A stretch of 64,000 nucleotides of DNA from Sinorhizobium fredii NGR234 (GCF_000018545.1 NC_012586.1:434001-498000), one strand, 5' to 3'. Positions 43,455 to 53,579 are shown, counted from the first letter of the stretch. Made by a program: numbers and translations. Notes: generated by a model from the letters alone, not told the origin.

Positions 43455-45662
43455 TTATGCGGTCAGCACATCCTCGATGTGGATTGGCAGTGAGCGCACA
43501 CGCTTGCCGGTCGCGTGGAATACCGCGTTTGCTATCGCCGGTGCGGTACCTACCAAAGCGATCTCGCCGAGCCCTTTCACCCCAAGCGGGTTTACATGCG
43601 GATCGACTTCATCGACGAAGAGCGCTTCCAGCTTGGGGATATCGAGATTCACGGGCATGAGATAATCGGCCATGTGGGCATTGACCGGCCGGCCGTCACG
43701 CCGATCGAGAACAGTGCGCTCCATCATCGCCATGCCCATGCCGCCAATCATCCCGCCCGTGCATTGGCTTCTGGCAAGCAGCGGATTGACCACGCGGCCT
43801 ATGCCGTAGGCTCCGACGATGCGACGTATCCGGATGGTTCCGACATCGGGGTCAATGGCGACTTCGGCAAACACCGCGCCGAAGGAATGCATCGAATAGA
43901 GTTCCGCCGCTTCGGGATCGCGCTGTGCAGATCCCTCCGCCTCCACCGGCGCGCCGGTCCTGGCGACGATGTCCTGATAGGACAAACCGCCCGATGCTTC
44001 CCCACGTCGGCGCAAACGCCCCTCGCTCCACTCAAGATCGTCCACCGACGCCGCGAAGATCGGTGAGTCAGGATCCGCTACCGCGCGCCGGGCCGCCTGC
44101 GCCTGCGCCTCAACACAGGCAGCCCGGATTGCCGATCCCACCGACGCCATCGTCCACGAACCGCCATGCGAGGGAGTCTGCGGGAAATGCGACCTGCCGA
44201 GCCTGAACCGGACCTGCTCTTGCTGCAAACCGAGGAATTCCGCCGCGACCTGGGTCATGGACGTATAGGTTCCCGGCCCCATGTCGCTCGCCGCCGCCTC
44301 GACCTCGGCCAAGCCGTCCGCGAGCAGCCGTACTCTGGCGCTCGCAGGCGCATGGTAGGCCGGATAGGTGGCGGTTGCGGCTCCCATGCCGATCAGAAGA
44401 CGCCCGTCGCGCATGGAACGCGGTTCAGGTGTTCTCCGAGCCCAGCCGAAGCGTTCGGACCCGAGCTCATAGCATTGCATCAGCGAGCGACTGGAAAACG
44501 GCTTGTTTTCGGCTTCGTCGCGTCGCGGTTCATTTCGCCGCCTCAATTCGATCGGATCGACCCCGAGCTTGTAGGACAGCTCGTCCATCGCGCTTTCGAG
44601 TGCAAAGATGCCGCTTGCCTCACCTGGACCACGCATATGATTGGGCGTGCTCGTGTCGAGTTGCGCCAAGCGGTACTGGGTGCGCACATTGGGGCAGGAA
44701 TACAGGTAGGCGGTGACGGCGGTAAGTGCCTCCGTGAACTGCTCGTAGCGGCTCGTTTCGCCCGTGCCTTCGTGTATTACTCCGGTAAGCTTGCCGTCCG
44801 GTGTCGCGCCAAGCGCAATGCGTTGAAGCGTGCGCGGCCGGTGGCCGGTCGTGAAGAACATCTGCTTGCGGGTCAGCACAAGCTTGACGGCTCGCCCTGT
44901 TTGGCGCGCCGCAAGTGCCGCTAGCGTCACATGCGGCCAGGTCCTCAGACTTGTTCCAAAGGCTCCACCGATGAAGGGGCAGATGACTTCCACATTATCG
45001 ACGGGCAGACCAAACACCGCGGCGATCTCGGCTTGCTCATTGACCAGATACTGGCTCTTGCTCCAAAGCGTCAGTCGATCGCCGCTCCAGGCAGCGATCG
45101 TCGCGTGCGGCTCCATGGGATTGTGGTTTTCTCGGGCAATCTCATAGGTCTCGTCGATCATGACCGGTGCCTGCGTCACCGCGGCATCGGCATCGCCCCG
45201 TGATCCGTCGGCCGACTTCGGAGCGATCCTCTCCATGGTCTGGTCTGCATGGTCGACGATCGGCCGCTTAGCCACGTATGTGATACGCAGTGCGGCCGCA
45301 GCGCGCTCGGCGTGATCGAGGTTGTCCGCAACAACGATGGCAACGGGCTGCCCGTAAAATTGCACCCGGTCGTCCTGCAAGACATGAAGGCGCTCACCCA
45401 CGGCCGGGTCTATGACGCCTTTATGCGGTAGATAGGGCAGCTTCTGCGCATTGCGGTGCGTTATCACGGCGACAACGCCTGGCATGCGCTCGACCTCGGT
45501 GCTGGCGACCTCCGTCACTCGGCCGAGACCGACAGTGGCGCTGACAATCACGGCGTAGAGCTGGCCCGGTTGGTTGAAATCGGCGGCGTAACGTGCCGTG
45601 CCGGTGACCTTGGCGCGACCGTCGACACGGGTCACAGGCTTTCCAATGAAGCTCACGCTCAT
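43455..45662 (-). CDS. paoC: Molybdopterin-binding subunit of periplasmic aldehyde oxidoreductase (PaoC-like)
   Basis: 735 residues from the ATG at 45662, close to E. coli PaoC length. N-terminal SFIGKPVTRVDGRAKVTGTA, cofactor segments FIGGAFG and GMGMAMM, and catalytic Glu in the C-terminal KGLGEIALVG. It holds the molybdenum cofactor (cytosine dinucleotide form in PaoC) and oxidises aromatic and other aldehydes to acids. The start overlaps the FAD subunit stop by four bases. The PaoD-like maturation factor usually encoded nearby is not in the window. Confidence 0.88.
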   Translation of the reverse strand: MSVSFIGKPVTRVDGRAKVTGTARYAADFNQPGQLYAVIVSATVGLGRVTEVASTEVERMPGVVAVITHRNAQKLPYLPHKGVIDPAVGERLHVLQDDRVQFYGQPVAIVVADNLDHAERAAAALRITYVAKRPIVDHADQTMERIAPKSADGSRGDADAAVTQAPVMIDETYEIARENHNPMEPHATIAAWSGDRLTLWSKSQYLVNEQAEIAAVFGLPVDNVEVICPFIGGAFGTSLRTWPHVTLAALAARQTGRAVKLVLTRKQMFFTTGHRPRTLQRIALGATPDGKLTGVIHEGTGETSRYEQFTEALTAVTAYLYSCPNVRTQYRLAQLDTSTPNHMRGPGEASGIFALESAMDELSYKLGVDPIELRRRNEPRRDEAENKPFSSRSLMQCYELGSERFGWARRTPEPRSMRDGRLLIGMGAATATYPAYHAPASARVRLLADGLAEVEAAASDMGPGTYTSMTQVAAEFLGLQQEQVRFRLGRSHFPQTPSHGGSWTMASVGSAIRAACVEAQAQAARRAVADPDSPIFAASVDDLEWSEGRLRRRGEASGGLSYQDIVARTGAPVEAEGSAQRDPEAAELYSMHSFGAVFAEVAIDPDVGTIRIRRIVGAYGIGRVVNPLLARSQCTGGMIGGMGMAMMERTVLDRRDGRPVNAHMADYLMPVNLDIPKLEALFVDEVDPHVNPLGVKGLGEIALVGTAPAIANAVFHATGKRVRSLPIHIEDVLTA

Positions 45663-46636
45663 GCGACTTCTCCCGCCAGTTCCAGCGCCCGGACGACCGT
45701 CCGCGGCAAGAGTTCGACTTTGAATTGGTTGTGATGCAGCGGCCGCGCGCCCTGAATGGCGAGTTGCGCAGCTTCCTCGAAGGCCCGCCGTTCGGGCCGT
45801 TTTCCCACCAACGCGGCCTCGCAATCGCGAAGACGCCAGGGCCGCGTGCCGACCCCGCCCACCGCAAGACGTACCTGACGGATCACGCCATCTGCGACCA
45901 GGAGGGCGACCGCCGCCGACACCAGCGCGAATTCGTAGGAAGCGCGGTCGCGGACCTTCAGATAGCGCGCATGGCGACTGTGAGGCCCACCGGGGACACG
46001 TATTTCGACGATGAGTTCGCCTGGAAGCAATGTGTGTTCGAGATGCGGCGTGTCGCCCGGCAGCCGGAAGAGTTCTTCAACCGGGAAGCTGCGCTCGCCC
46101 TGCGGCCCTCGCACCCGCATCGTCGCATCGAGAGCCACGAGGGCGACGGCGACGTCGGAAGGGTGGGTGGCAACGCAGTAATCGCTCGTGCCAAGGATCG
46201 CATGACCGGAGTTCAAGCCGTCGATCGCGGCGCAGCCGGAGCCGGGCGCACGCTTGTTGCAGCCGGCATCCAGCATGCGGAAATATGGACATCGCACCCG
46301 CTGCAGCAGGTTGCCGCCCATCGACGCCATGTTCCGCAGTTGGGGGGACGCGCCCTCGATCAGGCTTTCCGCGATCAGCGGTTGCAGGCGCTGGACGTTC
46401 GGATCCGCGGCAACCTCGGCCATGCGCGCCAGCGCGCCGATGACCAGATCGTCACCCTCAATACGGATGCCGCCGAACGGAAGGCTGTTGATGTCGATGA
46501 GCCGCTCCGGACGCTCGACCTCCTCGCGCATCAAGTCGACAAGCGTCGTGCCGCCGGCAATGAAGCGCGCGCCGGAAGCGGCCGCCGCGATCGCGTCTTC
46601 GGTGCTAAGTGGCTTCTCCAACGTGAAGGGGAACAT
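45659..46636 (-). CDS. paoB: FAD-binding subunit of periplasmic aldehyde oxidoreductase (PaoB-like)
   Basis: 325 residues. The FAD motif is ARFIAGGTTLVDLM near residue 19. A Cys-rich insert CPYFRMLDAGCNKRAPGSGC (about residues 117-136) is the extra 4Fe-4S site that distinguishes PaoB from ordinary xanthine dehydrogenase FAD subunits. It relays electrons from the 2Fe-2S subunit to the acceptor. It lies between paoA (3 bases) and paoC (4-base overlap). Confidence 0.9.
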   Translation of the reverse strand: MFPFTLEKPLSTEDAIAAAASGARFIAGGTTLVDLMREEVERPERLIDINSLPFGGIRIEGDDLVIGALARMAEVAADPNVQRLQPLIAESLIEGASPQLRNMASMGGNLLQRVRCPYFRMLDAGCNKRAPGSGCAAIDGLNSGHAILGTSDYCVATHPSDVAVALVALDATMRVRGPQGERSFPVEELFRLPGDTPHLEHTLLPGELIVEIRVPGGPHSRHARYLKVRDRASYEFALVSAAVALLVADGVIRQVRLAVGGVGTRPWRLRDCEAALVGKRPERRAFEEAAQLAIQGARPLHHNQFKVELLPRTVVRALELAGEVA

Positions 46637-46639
46637 GGC

Positions 46640-47242
46640 TCAGCTCCTCCCGGCCGCGTCGGCGACGGCTGCGACGATGCCTGGATAGGCACCGCAGCGA
46701 CAGATATTGCCGCTCATCCAGAACTGTATTTCCTCCGGCGAGCCGGCGTGGCCTTCGGCAATGCAGCCGAGACCGGACATGATTTGGCCGGGCGTGCAGA
46801 ATCCGCACTGCAACCCGTCGTGCTCCACGAAGGCTTCCTGGAGGGGATGAAGGGCGCCGTCCTTCTCGACCCCCTCGATCGTTTCGATCCGGGCGCCGTC
46901 GTACATGGATGCCAATGTGAGGCAGGAGACGATGCGTTTGCCGTTCACAAGAACGGTGCACGCGCCGCAGGCACCTTGGTTGCAACCTTTCTTCGTGCCG
47001 GTCAGATCGAGAGTCTCGCGCAGGACGTCCAGCACCGACTGGCGCGGGTCGACAGTCAGCGTGTGGCCGCGACCGTTCACGGTCAGCGTCAAGGTCACGG
47101 CGGCAGCGGCAGGGGCATTCGTCGCTGCAGCCGAACCAGGCGGCAATGCGGCAAGTGCCGCTGCCGCGGCTGTTGCCTGAAGCGCCTCCCGGCGCGAGAT
47201 GCGGGGTCCCGATAAGTGCAGTGCTGACGGATTCTCGGCCAT
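46640..47242 (-). CDS. paoA: 2Fe-2S subunit with Tat signal (PaoA-like)
   Basis: 200 residues. The twin-arginine signal is RISRREALQATAAAAALAAL at residues 14-33, so the assembled complex is exported folded to the periplasm. Two 2Fe-2S clusters: CNQGACGACTVLVNG near residue 89, and the C-terminal CGFCTPGQIM and CRCGAYPGI. First gene of the pao operon. The AraC regulator gene lies 120 bases upstream on the same strand. Confidence 0.92.
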   Translation of the reverse strand: MAENPSALHLSGPRISRREALQATAAAAALAALPPGSAAATNAPAAAAVTLTLTVNGRGHTLTVDPRQSVLDVLRETLDLTGTKKGCNQGACGACTVLVNGKRIVSCLTLASMYDGARIETIEGVEKDGALHPLQEAFVEHDGLQCGFCTPGQIMSGLGCIAEGHAGSPEEIQFWMSGNICRCGAYPGIVAAVADAAGRS

Positions 47243-47362
47243 GGAGGAACCTCTTCTGCAACTGGAGTGATCGATCGCGGCAAAGAATAGGGGCGACGCT
47301 GCCGCGGCACTGTCGCGATCTTTTGAAGTTGTCTGAAAGTTGCGATGATCGGTGGCCCAACT

Positions 47363-48253
47363 TCAGAGCCGCCTGCGGAACTCGCTCGGTGTCAGGCCGA
47401 CGACCTTGCGAAAGCTCGCCGAGAAAGAGGACTGTGTTTCGTATCCCACGATGAGAGCGATATCGATGATGCGCAGCGCTCGGTCCTTCAGCAGCGTCTT
47501 GGCATGGGCGATCCGCTGGTGGGTCAGCCAGCCGTATGGCGTATGCCCGGTGGCCATCCGGAAGGCCGTGCAGAAATGAAAGCGGCTCAAACTGACCAGA
47601 TCCGCGAGCTCCTGAATCCGGATATTCGCCGCAAGATTTTCGCGCATGTAGGTCGTCACGCGCCTGACTTGCCAGTTCGACAGGCCGCGCCGCGGCCCAG
47701 GCGAGATTGGCACCGAAGTTGCGGAGTGGGCTCTGAGGAGCTGAAGGCATGCAAGATCGAGAAGTTGCTCGATGAACAGGTGCGATATCGCATCGCCCGA
47801 ACTGATTTCGTCGTTGATCAACGTCATGATCGTGAACAGCTTGGGGTCGCTGAAATGCACGCGGCCGAGAAGGTCGGGTTCCCGACCATTTCCCACCTGA
47901 TCCGAGCAGGCGAGAAAGCGGCTACGCCCCAGGAAGGCGTTCGAGACCTCGACGGCACCATCCACGCGCCAGAACCCTCTATGCCCTCTCGGCCAGAACG
48001 ATATCATCCCGGACCTTGCCGGAGCAGAAATCGTTTGCCGGCCGATCTTCACCGAGGCGGTGCCGGTACCGGCATATGTCGCGGAAAGAATGTGATCTTC
48101 GAGGGCCGGCAGATCGTATTCGAATGGCTTGTTATGCCAGCGGCCGACGAGCCGTGTGTCGCCGGAAAACGCCTCTGGAACGACAGGGGGCGATACGCCT
48201 CCTTGCAAACGGCGAACGTGAACCGTCGTATCCGCAAGCGCATGTCCGCCCAT
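47363..48253 (-). CDS. AraC-family transcriptional regulator
   Basis: 296 residues from the ATG at 48253, which has GGAG nine bases upstream; the ATG at 48262 has its purine run too close. The C-terminal double helix-turn-helix starts near residue 195 (IQELADLVSLSRFHFCTAFRMATG, continuing to ALIVGYETQSSFSASFRKVVG). The N-terminal domain is not recognised. It likely activates the paoABC genes directly downstream when an aldehyde or related inducer is present. Confidence 0.9.
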   Translation of the reverse strand: MGGHALADTTVHVRRLQGGVSPPVVPEAFSGDTRLVGRWHNKPFEYDLPALEDHILSATYAGTGTASVKIGRQTISAPARSGMISFWPRGHRGFWRVDGAVEVSNAFLGRSRFLACSDQVGNGREPDLLGRVHFSDPKLFTIMTLINDEISSGDAISHLFIEQLLDLACLQLLRAHSATSVPISPGPRRGLSNWQVRRVTTYMRENLAANIRIQELADLVSLSRFHFCTAFRMATGHTPYGWLTHQRIAHAKTLLKDRALRIIDIALIVGYETQSSFSASFRKVVGLTPSEFRRRL

Positions 48254-48432
48254 GGAGGACATCTCCTATCGATCTGCAGGAGCCTGTGTCTCCTGTGACG
48301 CTTAGCATTTCTCGCGGCGATCGATAAGTCACACTTTTGTCGGGCGCTGCTGACGTGGGCATTCGCCCCGTTCTGATTGTCAAGGACGATGGCTCCGTTG
48401 GCCTCATTGCGAACGGAGCCTCGGAGGAGGGA

Positions 48433-49281
48433 TCAGGCGGCTATCTCGTCCTTCGGGAAATCCGTGGAGAGCGCAAGTTCGCGCCACTCGGCAAGCTCCC
48501 TGGCTACACCGGCATTCTGCTCCTCGATCACGGCGACCGTGTCGCTTCCGAAGGGCATGCGGAGCGGCGGGTTGGCCGCGTTGACCAGGGTGGCGATCCC
48601 GGCGGCAAGCTTCACCGGATTGCCCGGCTGAGAACGGTTCGCCTGGGCCGCAAAGGTGCGCATGTCGCCTGCCGGCGTGCCGACATAGTCGGGGATTGCA
48701 GCCGCACTGACCGACAGCGAGTTGTCGGCGAGAAAATCGGTGCGGAAGAACCCGGGCTCGACGATCGTCACCTTGATGCCGAATGGCTTGAGTTCGGCCG
48801 CAAGTGACTCCGAAAGCCCTTCGACGGCGAACTTGGTGGAACCGTAAACGCCCCAGCCGGGATAACCGAAGTATCCGCCGACAGACGAGAAATTCAGAAC
48901 ATGACCAGCACGCTGGCGGCGCATGTACGGTAGTACGGCACGCGTGACCTTCAGCAATCCGAAGACATTGGTGGCATAGAGCTTCTCAACTTCCTCTGCC
49001 GTCGCTTCCTCGACTGCGCCGAGCAGACCATAACCGGCATTGTTGACGAGGATGTCAATGCGGCCGAAGCGCTCGATGGCCTTTGCGGCCGCGTCCTTCG
49101 CCTGGGCTTCGTTCGTGACGTCGAGTGCGACGGCGAGAAGATTGGGGTTATCGCCAAACTGCTCGACGACGGTGCTTGAATTGCGGGCGGTAGCGACCAC
49201 GGCGTCGCCGGCTGCCAGTGCTTCTTTGGTCATCAGCGCGCCGAAGCCGCGGGATGCACCAGTGATGAACCAGACCTTCAT
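48433..49281 (-). CDS. SDR-family oxidoreductase
   Basis: 282 residues, classical SDR with GASRGFGALM near residue 8, NNAGYG, Ser in NFSSVGG and YGSTK. The extended C-terminus of about 30 residues (GIATLVNAANPPLRMPFG) is typical for a group of NADP-dependent carbonyl reductases annotated as short-chain oxidoreductases. AAGGAACG precedes the ATG. Divergent from the LysR gene at 49431, which is its probable regulator. Substrate unknown. Confidence 0.9.
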   Translation of the reverse strand: MKVWFITGASRGFGALMTKEALAAGDAVVATARNSSTVVEQFGDNPNLLAVALDVTNEAQAKDAAAKAIERFGRIDILVNNAGYGLLGAVEEATAEEVEKLYATNVFGLLKVTRAVLPYMRRQRAGHVLNFSSVGGYFGYPGWGVYGSTKFAVEGLSESLAAELKPFGIKVTIVEPGFFRTDFLADNSLSVSAAAIPDYVGTPAGDMRTFAAQANRSQPGNPVKLAAGIATLVNAANPPLRMPFGSDTVAVIEEQNAGVARELAEWRELALSTDFPKDEIAA

Positions 49282-49430
49282 GACACGTTCCTTTTAGGGT
49301 CGATTCGGCCTTTCAAAGCCGATGTGGTTGTTCGCGTCCGCATCTCTGTGCTGACGGGCTGAATTTGACCTAAATCGTTCTGATGCATAAGGTTTGTTAT
49401 TTTCGAGACTATGATGAGCGGTGTTCAGTA

Positions 49431-50321
49431 ATGCGCGCGTCCGAGCTTTCCGAACTTGCAGCCTTTGCGGCCGTCGCCCGTCACAAGAGCTTTCGAATGG
49501 CGGGCGAGGAGAGGGGCGTTACGGCTTCGGCAATAAGCCACGCGATCCTCAATCTCGAGAACCGGATCGGTGTTCGGCTCTTGAATCGCACGACGCGCAG
49601 CGTCTCGCTGACGGAAGCAGGCGACCTCTTGCAATCGTATCTCGATCCGGCTTTCGGCGAGATCACATCCGCGCTCGATGCGCTGAACAGATTTCGCGAC
49701 ACGCCCTTTGGCCGGGTCAGAATCAATGTGCCGAACTCTGTCGCCCCATTTGTGATTGGCCACGTCATCGGGCCTTTGCTCGCGAAGAATCCCAACCTGC
49801 AACTGGAAGTCAGCGCCACCGATCGCCTGGTTGATATCGTCAAGGAGGGTTTCGATGCTGGCATAAGGTTCGGGGAGCGGGTGAGCGAGGGGATGATTGC
49901 AGTGCGCATCAAGCCACAGCTGCGCCTCGTCGTCGTCGGCTCGCCCGCCTATTTCGAGCGGCGGTCGGTGCCGATCACACCGCACGACCTCAAACGCCAT
50001 TTCTGCATCCAGAATATGTTCCCTTCCGGGGCCAGATATGCCTGGGACTTTAAGAAGGGCGGACAGTCGGTGAGCTTCCAGCCGACCGGGCCCCTTTCGC
50101 TTGACGATCACGAGTTGATGGTTGAGGCCGCGCTCAGCGGTGTGGCGCTCGCCTATGTCTGGGAAAACCGTGTGCAAAAGCACATTGCAGACGGTGAACT
50201 CGTGCAAGTTCTGGACGACTGGTGTCAGCCGGAGGAGCCCCTTTACCTCTACTACCCCAGTCGGCGCCACTTATCTGCGGGTTTCCGTGCTTTGATCGAT
50301 GCGATGAAGGGGCCAGTGTGA
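49431..50321 (+). CDS. LysR-family transcriptional regulator
   Basis: 296 residues from the ATG at 49431 (MRASELSELAAFAAVARHKS). Helix-turn-helix VTASAISHAILNLENRIGVR, then the linker SLTEAGDLL and an effector domain of the PecT/DmlR-like group (DAGIRFGERVSEGMIAV). An upstream start at 49383 is possible. It diverges from the SDR across about 150 bases and probably controls it. Confidence 0.9.
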   Translation: MRASELSELAAFAAVARHKSFRMAGEERGVTASAISHAILNLENRIGVRLLNRTTRSVSLTEAGDLLQSYLDPAFGEITSALDALNRFRDTPFGRVRINVPNSVAPFVIGHVIGPLLAKNPNLQLEVSATDRLVDIVKEGFDAGIRFGERVSEGMIAVRIKPQLRLVVVGSPAYFERRSVPITPHDLKRHFCIQNMFPSGARYAWDFKKGGQSVSFQPTGPLSLDDHELMVEAALSGVALAYVWENRVQKHIADGELVQVLDDWCQPEEPLYLYYPSRRHLSAGFRALIDAMKGPV

Positions 50322-50778
50322 ATCTATCGCGCGGTTTGCTTGCTGCGTCCTACCGCTGGGCAGCAGGCGCTCGAGGCGGGCGCGCTCGGTCGTCTGTAGT
50401 GGGTCGAATTTACCCGTTCCCATGCGTCTCGGAAGGGTGGTGAGCGGAAGTTTAAGCCGCAAAAAGCAGCTACTGCTGATCGCGATCAAAGCAGACTTAC
50501 ACTCTTAGGAGGCTAAAGTTCTTCACCACCGATAGAACCTCCTTGTACGGAAGCGTCGTGGCGCCGGCGACAGCGACGGAGATAGGGCGGCAACAGCGAT
50601 CGGCAGCACCGCCGTCCGGTTGGATTGTCGAAAGCTTGCGCGTCGCCTCGAACAACTGGCTCGAATCGGGGATGTTGTCGGCCGGCCCGGGAGTGGGATC
50701 TTCAAAGACGTTCGTGGCCGAGCCCTTGCGTTCGGCCCGCCTGGTGATTCGCGCGTCATTTGCACGCCGGGTTCAACC
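50322..50778. other. Gene-free stretch, with an open minus-strand frame of unknown value
   Basis: 457 bases between two LysR genes. On the minus strand a frame without start codon stays open from about 50770 to 50500 and reads fairly protein-like near its end (ISVAVAGATTLPYKEVLSVV). No family could be assigned. It may be the decayed end of a gene. Confidence 0.35.
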
Positions 50779-51705
50779 TCAGTTCCACACGCGGTTGACA
50801 GCGTCAAATGCAATCTTGATAGCCGGATCGTCCATGCGCGCACCCAAGCACACGAAACTCAAAGCCGTTTCGATTGCGACCTTGTCGGCAATTACAAGAC
50901 CGTGTGCTTGCTGCTCATGTAGTGCAAGGGATTCTCGGCAGAGGCTTAGCCCAAGACCCGTGCGGACCATCGCAAGCATGGATGGCTCCTGATCGACGGA
51001 TGCGACGATGTTTTGGCGGACCCCTAGCTTTCCAAACACCTCGCTTAAAAGGCGATTGTGGACGGACGCGTGCGGCGTGCCGATCCACGGCAGGGCCGCA
51101 AGGGCAACCCAGTCCTGTCCACGTACAAAAGCCGCGAGCGATGGCGGCGCGACGACGCGGTAGGTCAGTCGGGCCAGTTCGCGAACGTGAAAGAGGCTGT
51201 CGCTTCCGTCCGCAGTGGCGCTTGCCACTGGATCGAAGTCTCTGATATCGCCAAGGAAAAAGCCGACATCCAGTTCGTTTCGCCGGAGCCCTTCCGGCAC
51301 ATCGCCGCTCATGCCGTGGCGAAGCTCCGTTTCGATCCCAGGTCCGCTGTCGACGAGGGCCTTCAGAAAACCGCCAAGCCTGGTGAACTCCGGATCGATG
51401 ATCGTGCCGATCCTGAGCTTGCCGCGCACCTGCGCGCCTAAATGTCGGGCCGTCTGCCCGAAATCTTGGAGAGCGGCGAACACCTGTTCGGCCTTCGCGG
51501 CCAGCAACGCGCCCTGATGGGTCAGTTCCAATCCCTTGGACGTGCGCCGGAACAGGGTGACGCCTGTATCGGAGGCAAGACGTTTCAGGTGCTGGCTGAG
51601 AGCGGGCTGGGTGAGGTGCAGTTGCTCGGAAGCGCGCGTGACATTTCCTTCGCGAGCCACCGCAACAAACGCTCTCAGGGTCTTCAAGTCGATCGGGTGA
51701 GGCAT
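50779..51705 (-). CDS. LysR-family regulator of the DddD/ABC cluster (DddR-like role)
   Basis: 308 residues from the ATG at 51705 (MPHPIDLKTLRAFVAVAREG). Helix-turn-helix VTRASEQLHLTQPALSQHLKRL, then the effector domain (LRIGTIIDPEFTRLG, VGFFLGDIRD, TGLGLSLCRESLAL). It is divergent from the GMC oxidoreductase gene with a 154-base gap. In the Marinomonas DMSP system a LysR protein activates dddD-linked genes; the same arrangement here suggests induction by DMSP or 3-hydroxypropionate. That is inference from context. Confidence 0.9.
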   Translation of the reverse strand: MPHPIDLKTLRAFVAVAREGNVTRASEQLHLTQPALSQHLKRLASDTGVTLFRRTSKGLELTHQGALLAAKAEQVFAALQDFGQTARHLGAQVRGKLRIGTIIDPEFTRLGGFLKALVDSGPGIETELRHGMSGDVPEGLRRNELDVGFFLGDIRDFDPVASATADGSDSLFHVRELARLTYRVVAPPSLAAFVRGQDWVALAALPWIGTPHASVHNRLLSEVFGKLGVRQNIVASVDQEPSMLAMVRTGLGLSLCRESLALHEQQAHGLVIADKVAIETALSFVCLGARMDDPAIKIAFDAVNRVWN

Positions 51706-51859
51706 ATTAGTCCCGCTTATAATGTTTTGTCGCACTTCTAATTGGATTTCTCTCGGATTCAAGTTTTATCTGAGAAAGGACGAGGGAGGCGTGGGAAATG
51801 AGCCTATTACCGATCGATCTTTATAAGCCTGTGTCTCGATGCGCAGGAGCGTTCGCCCG

Positions 51860-53557
51860 ATGAAACAGACGTCCGCCGTGCGCGACAACAATCTGGAGTT
51901 CGACTACATCGTCGTCGGTGGAGGCTCTGCCGGCTGCCTGCTGGCAAACCGTCTCAGCCGCGATCCCGCGACGCGCGTGCTTTTGCTGGAAGCGGGCAGG
52001 AAGGATGATTATCCCTGGATCCATATCCCTGTCGGCTACCTCTATTGCATCGGCAATCCGCGCACCGATTGGCTATTCAAGACCGAGCCGGACGCCGGGC
52101 TGAATGGCCGGTCGCTACGCTATCCCCGCGGCAAGACGCTCGGCGGCTGCTCCTCCATCAATGGCATGATCTATATGCGCGGGCAGGCCCGCGACTTTGA
52201 CGGCTGGGCCGCGGCAACGGGAGACGATGCCTGGTCGTGGGAGAATTCTCTGCCGGACTTCAAAGCCCATGAGGATCACTACCGCCTGGACGGCGGCGCG
52301 GATTATCAGACGGGCGGCAACAGTCGGTTCTCCGACATGCACGGTCATGGCGGTGAATGGCGTGTCGAGAAGCAGCGGCTGAAATGGGACATCCTGGAGT
52401 CCTTTGCCGAGGCGGCCGTTCAGGCCGGCATCCCGCGTTCGGACGATTTCAACAGCGGTGACAATGAAGGCGTCGGCTATTTCGAAGTGAATCAGAGATC
52501 CGGCTGGCGCTGGAATACGTCGAAAGCCTTCCTCCGCCCTGCCAAAACTCGGCCGAACCTCAGCATCTGGACGCAGTCGCATGTCGAGAGGCTGATGTTG
52601 GAGACGGACGCTTCAGGGCGCACGCGCTGCGCCGGCGTCGTTCTGAGCCGTCGGGGGGACAGGGTGGAGGTACGCGCCAAGAAGGAGGTCATCCTTTCCG
52701 CCGGCGCGATCGGCTCTCCGCATATCTTGCAATTGTCGGGCATTGGGCCGGCACACCTGCTGAAGCGCCACGGCATAGAGGTGGTGCATGATCTACCTGG
52801 CGTGGGAGAAAACCTGCAGGATCACTTGCAGATTCGCGCCGTCTACAAGGTCGGCAATGCGAAAACACTGAACACGATTGCCAACAGCCTGATAGGGAAG
52901 GCGATGATCGGGCTTGAATATGCATTACGGCGCAGCGGCCCGATGAGCATGGCGCCCTCCCAACTTGGCGCCTTCACCCGGTCGGATGCAGCGCAGGCCC
53001 ACGCCAATCTGGAATTTCATGTCCAGCCGCTCAGCCTCGATGCCTTCGGCGAGCCGCTGCACCGCATTCCCGCCTTTACCGCGAGCGTCTGCAACCTCAA
53101 TCCGACGAGTGTCGGAACCGTCCGGCTGCGCTCCGGCAAGGCCAGCGATGCACCGGCGATCGCGCCGAACTATCTCAGCACGGAAGACGACCGGCGGATT
53201 GCCGCCGACAGCATCCGCCAGATCCGCAGGATCGTGACGCAGTCGGCTCTTGCGAAATATCGGCCGGAGGAGTGGAAGCCTGGCCCCCAGTTCCAGAGCG
53301 ACGAAGAACTCGCCAAGCTCGCCGGGGACATCGCCAACACGATTTTCCATCCTGTCGGGACGACAAAGATGGGGCGCGATGACGATCCGACGGCGGTGGT
53401 CGACAGTCGCCTGCGGGTGAGAGGAATCGCCGGCCTTCGTGTCGTCGACGCGGGCATCATGCCAAAAATCACCAGCGGCAACACGAATGCCCCGACGCTG
53501 ATGATTGCGGAAAAGACGGCGCGCTGGATCGTTGAAGAAGCCCGGCAGCTCGCATGA
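51860..53557 (+). CDS. GMC-family FAD alcohol dehydrogenase (DddA-like)
   Basis: 565 residues from the ATG at 51860, with AGGAG about twelve bases before it; an ATG at 51839 adds seven residues. FAD motif GGGSAGCLLANRLSRD near residue 21, GMC signature PRGKTLGGCSSINGMIYMRG, and AGAIGSPHILQLSGIGP. Catalytic His is in FHPVGTTKMG and Asn in SGNTNAPT. In DMSP-using Halomonas, the choline-dehydrogenase-like DddA oxidises 3-hydroxypropionate to malonate semialdehyde. Placement 22 bases before a DddD-like gene supports that reaction here. Ordinary choline-type activity is the alternative. Confidence 0.85.
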   Translation: MKQTSAVRDNNLEFDYIVVGGGSAGCLLANRLSRDPATRVLLLEAGRKDDYPWIHIPVGYLYCIGNPRTDWLFKTEPDAGLNGRSLRYPRGKTLGGCSSINGMIYMRGQARDFDGWAAATGDDAWSWENSLPDFKAHEDHYRLDGGADYQTGGNSRFSDMHGHGGEWRVEKQRLKWDILESFAEAAVQAGIPRSDDFNSGDNEGVGYFEVNQRSGWRWNTSKAFLRPAKTRPNLSIWTQSHVERLMLETDASGRTRCAGVVLSRRGDRVEVRAKKEVILSAGAIGSPHILQLSGIGPAHLLKRHGIEVVHDLPGVGENLQDHLQIRAVYKVGNAKTLNTIANSLIGKAMIGLEYALRRSGPMSMAPSQLGAFTRSDAAQAHANLEFHVQPLSLDAFGEPLHRIPAFTASVCNLNPTSVGTVRLRSGKASDAPAIAPNYLSTEDDRRIAADSIRQIRRIVTQSALAKYRPEEWKPGPQFQSDEELAKLAGDIANTIFHPVGTTKMGRDDDPTAVVDSRLRVRGIAGLRVVDAGIMPKITSGNTNAPTLMIAEKTARWIVEEARQLA

Positions 53558-53579
53558 AATACTTTGGGAGGACACTTCA

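Noticed and set aside
50500..50770. Open minus-strand frame with a faint ExbD/TolR-like end
   Set aside because: No start codon, no membrane helix and only a few residues of resemblance; kept only as a note on the gene-free stretch.
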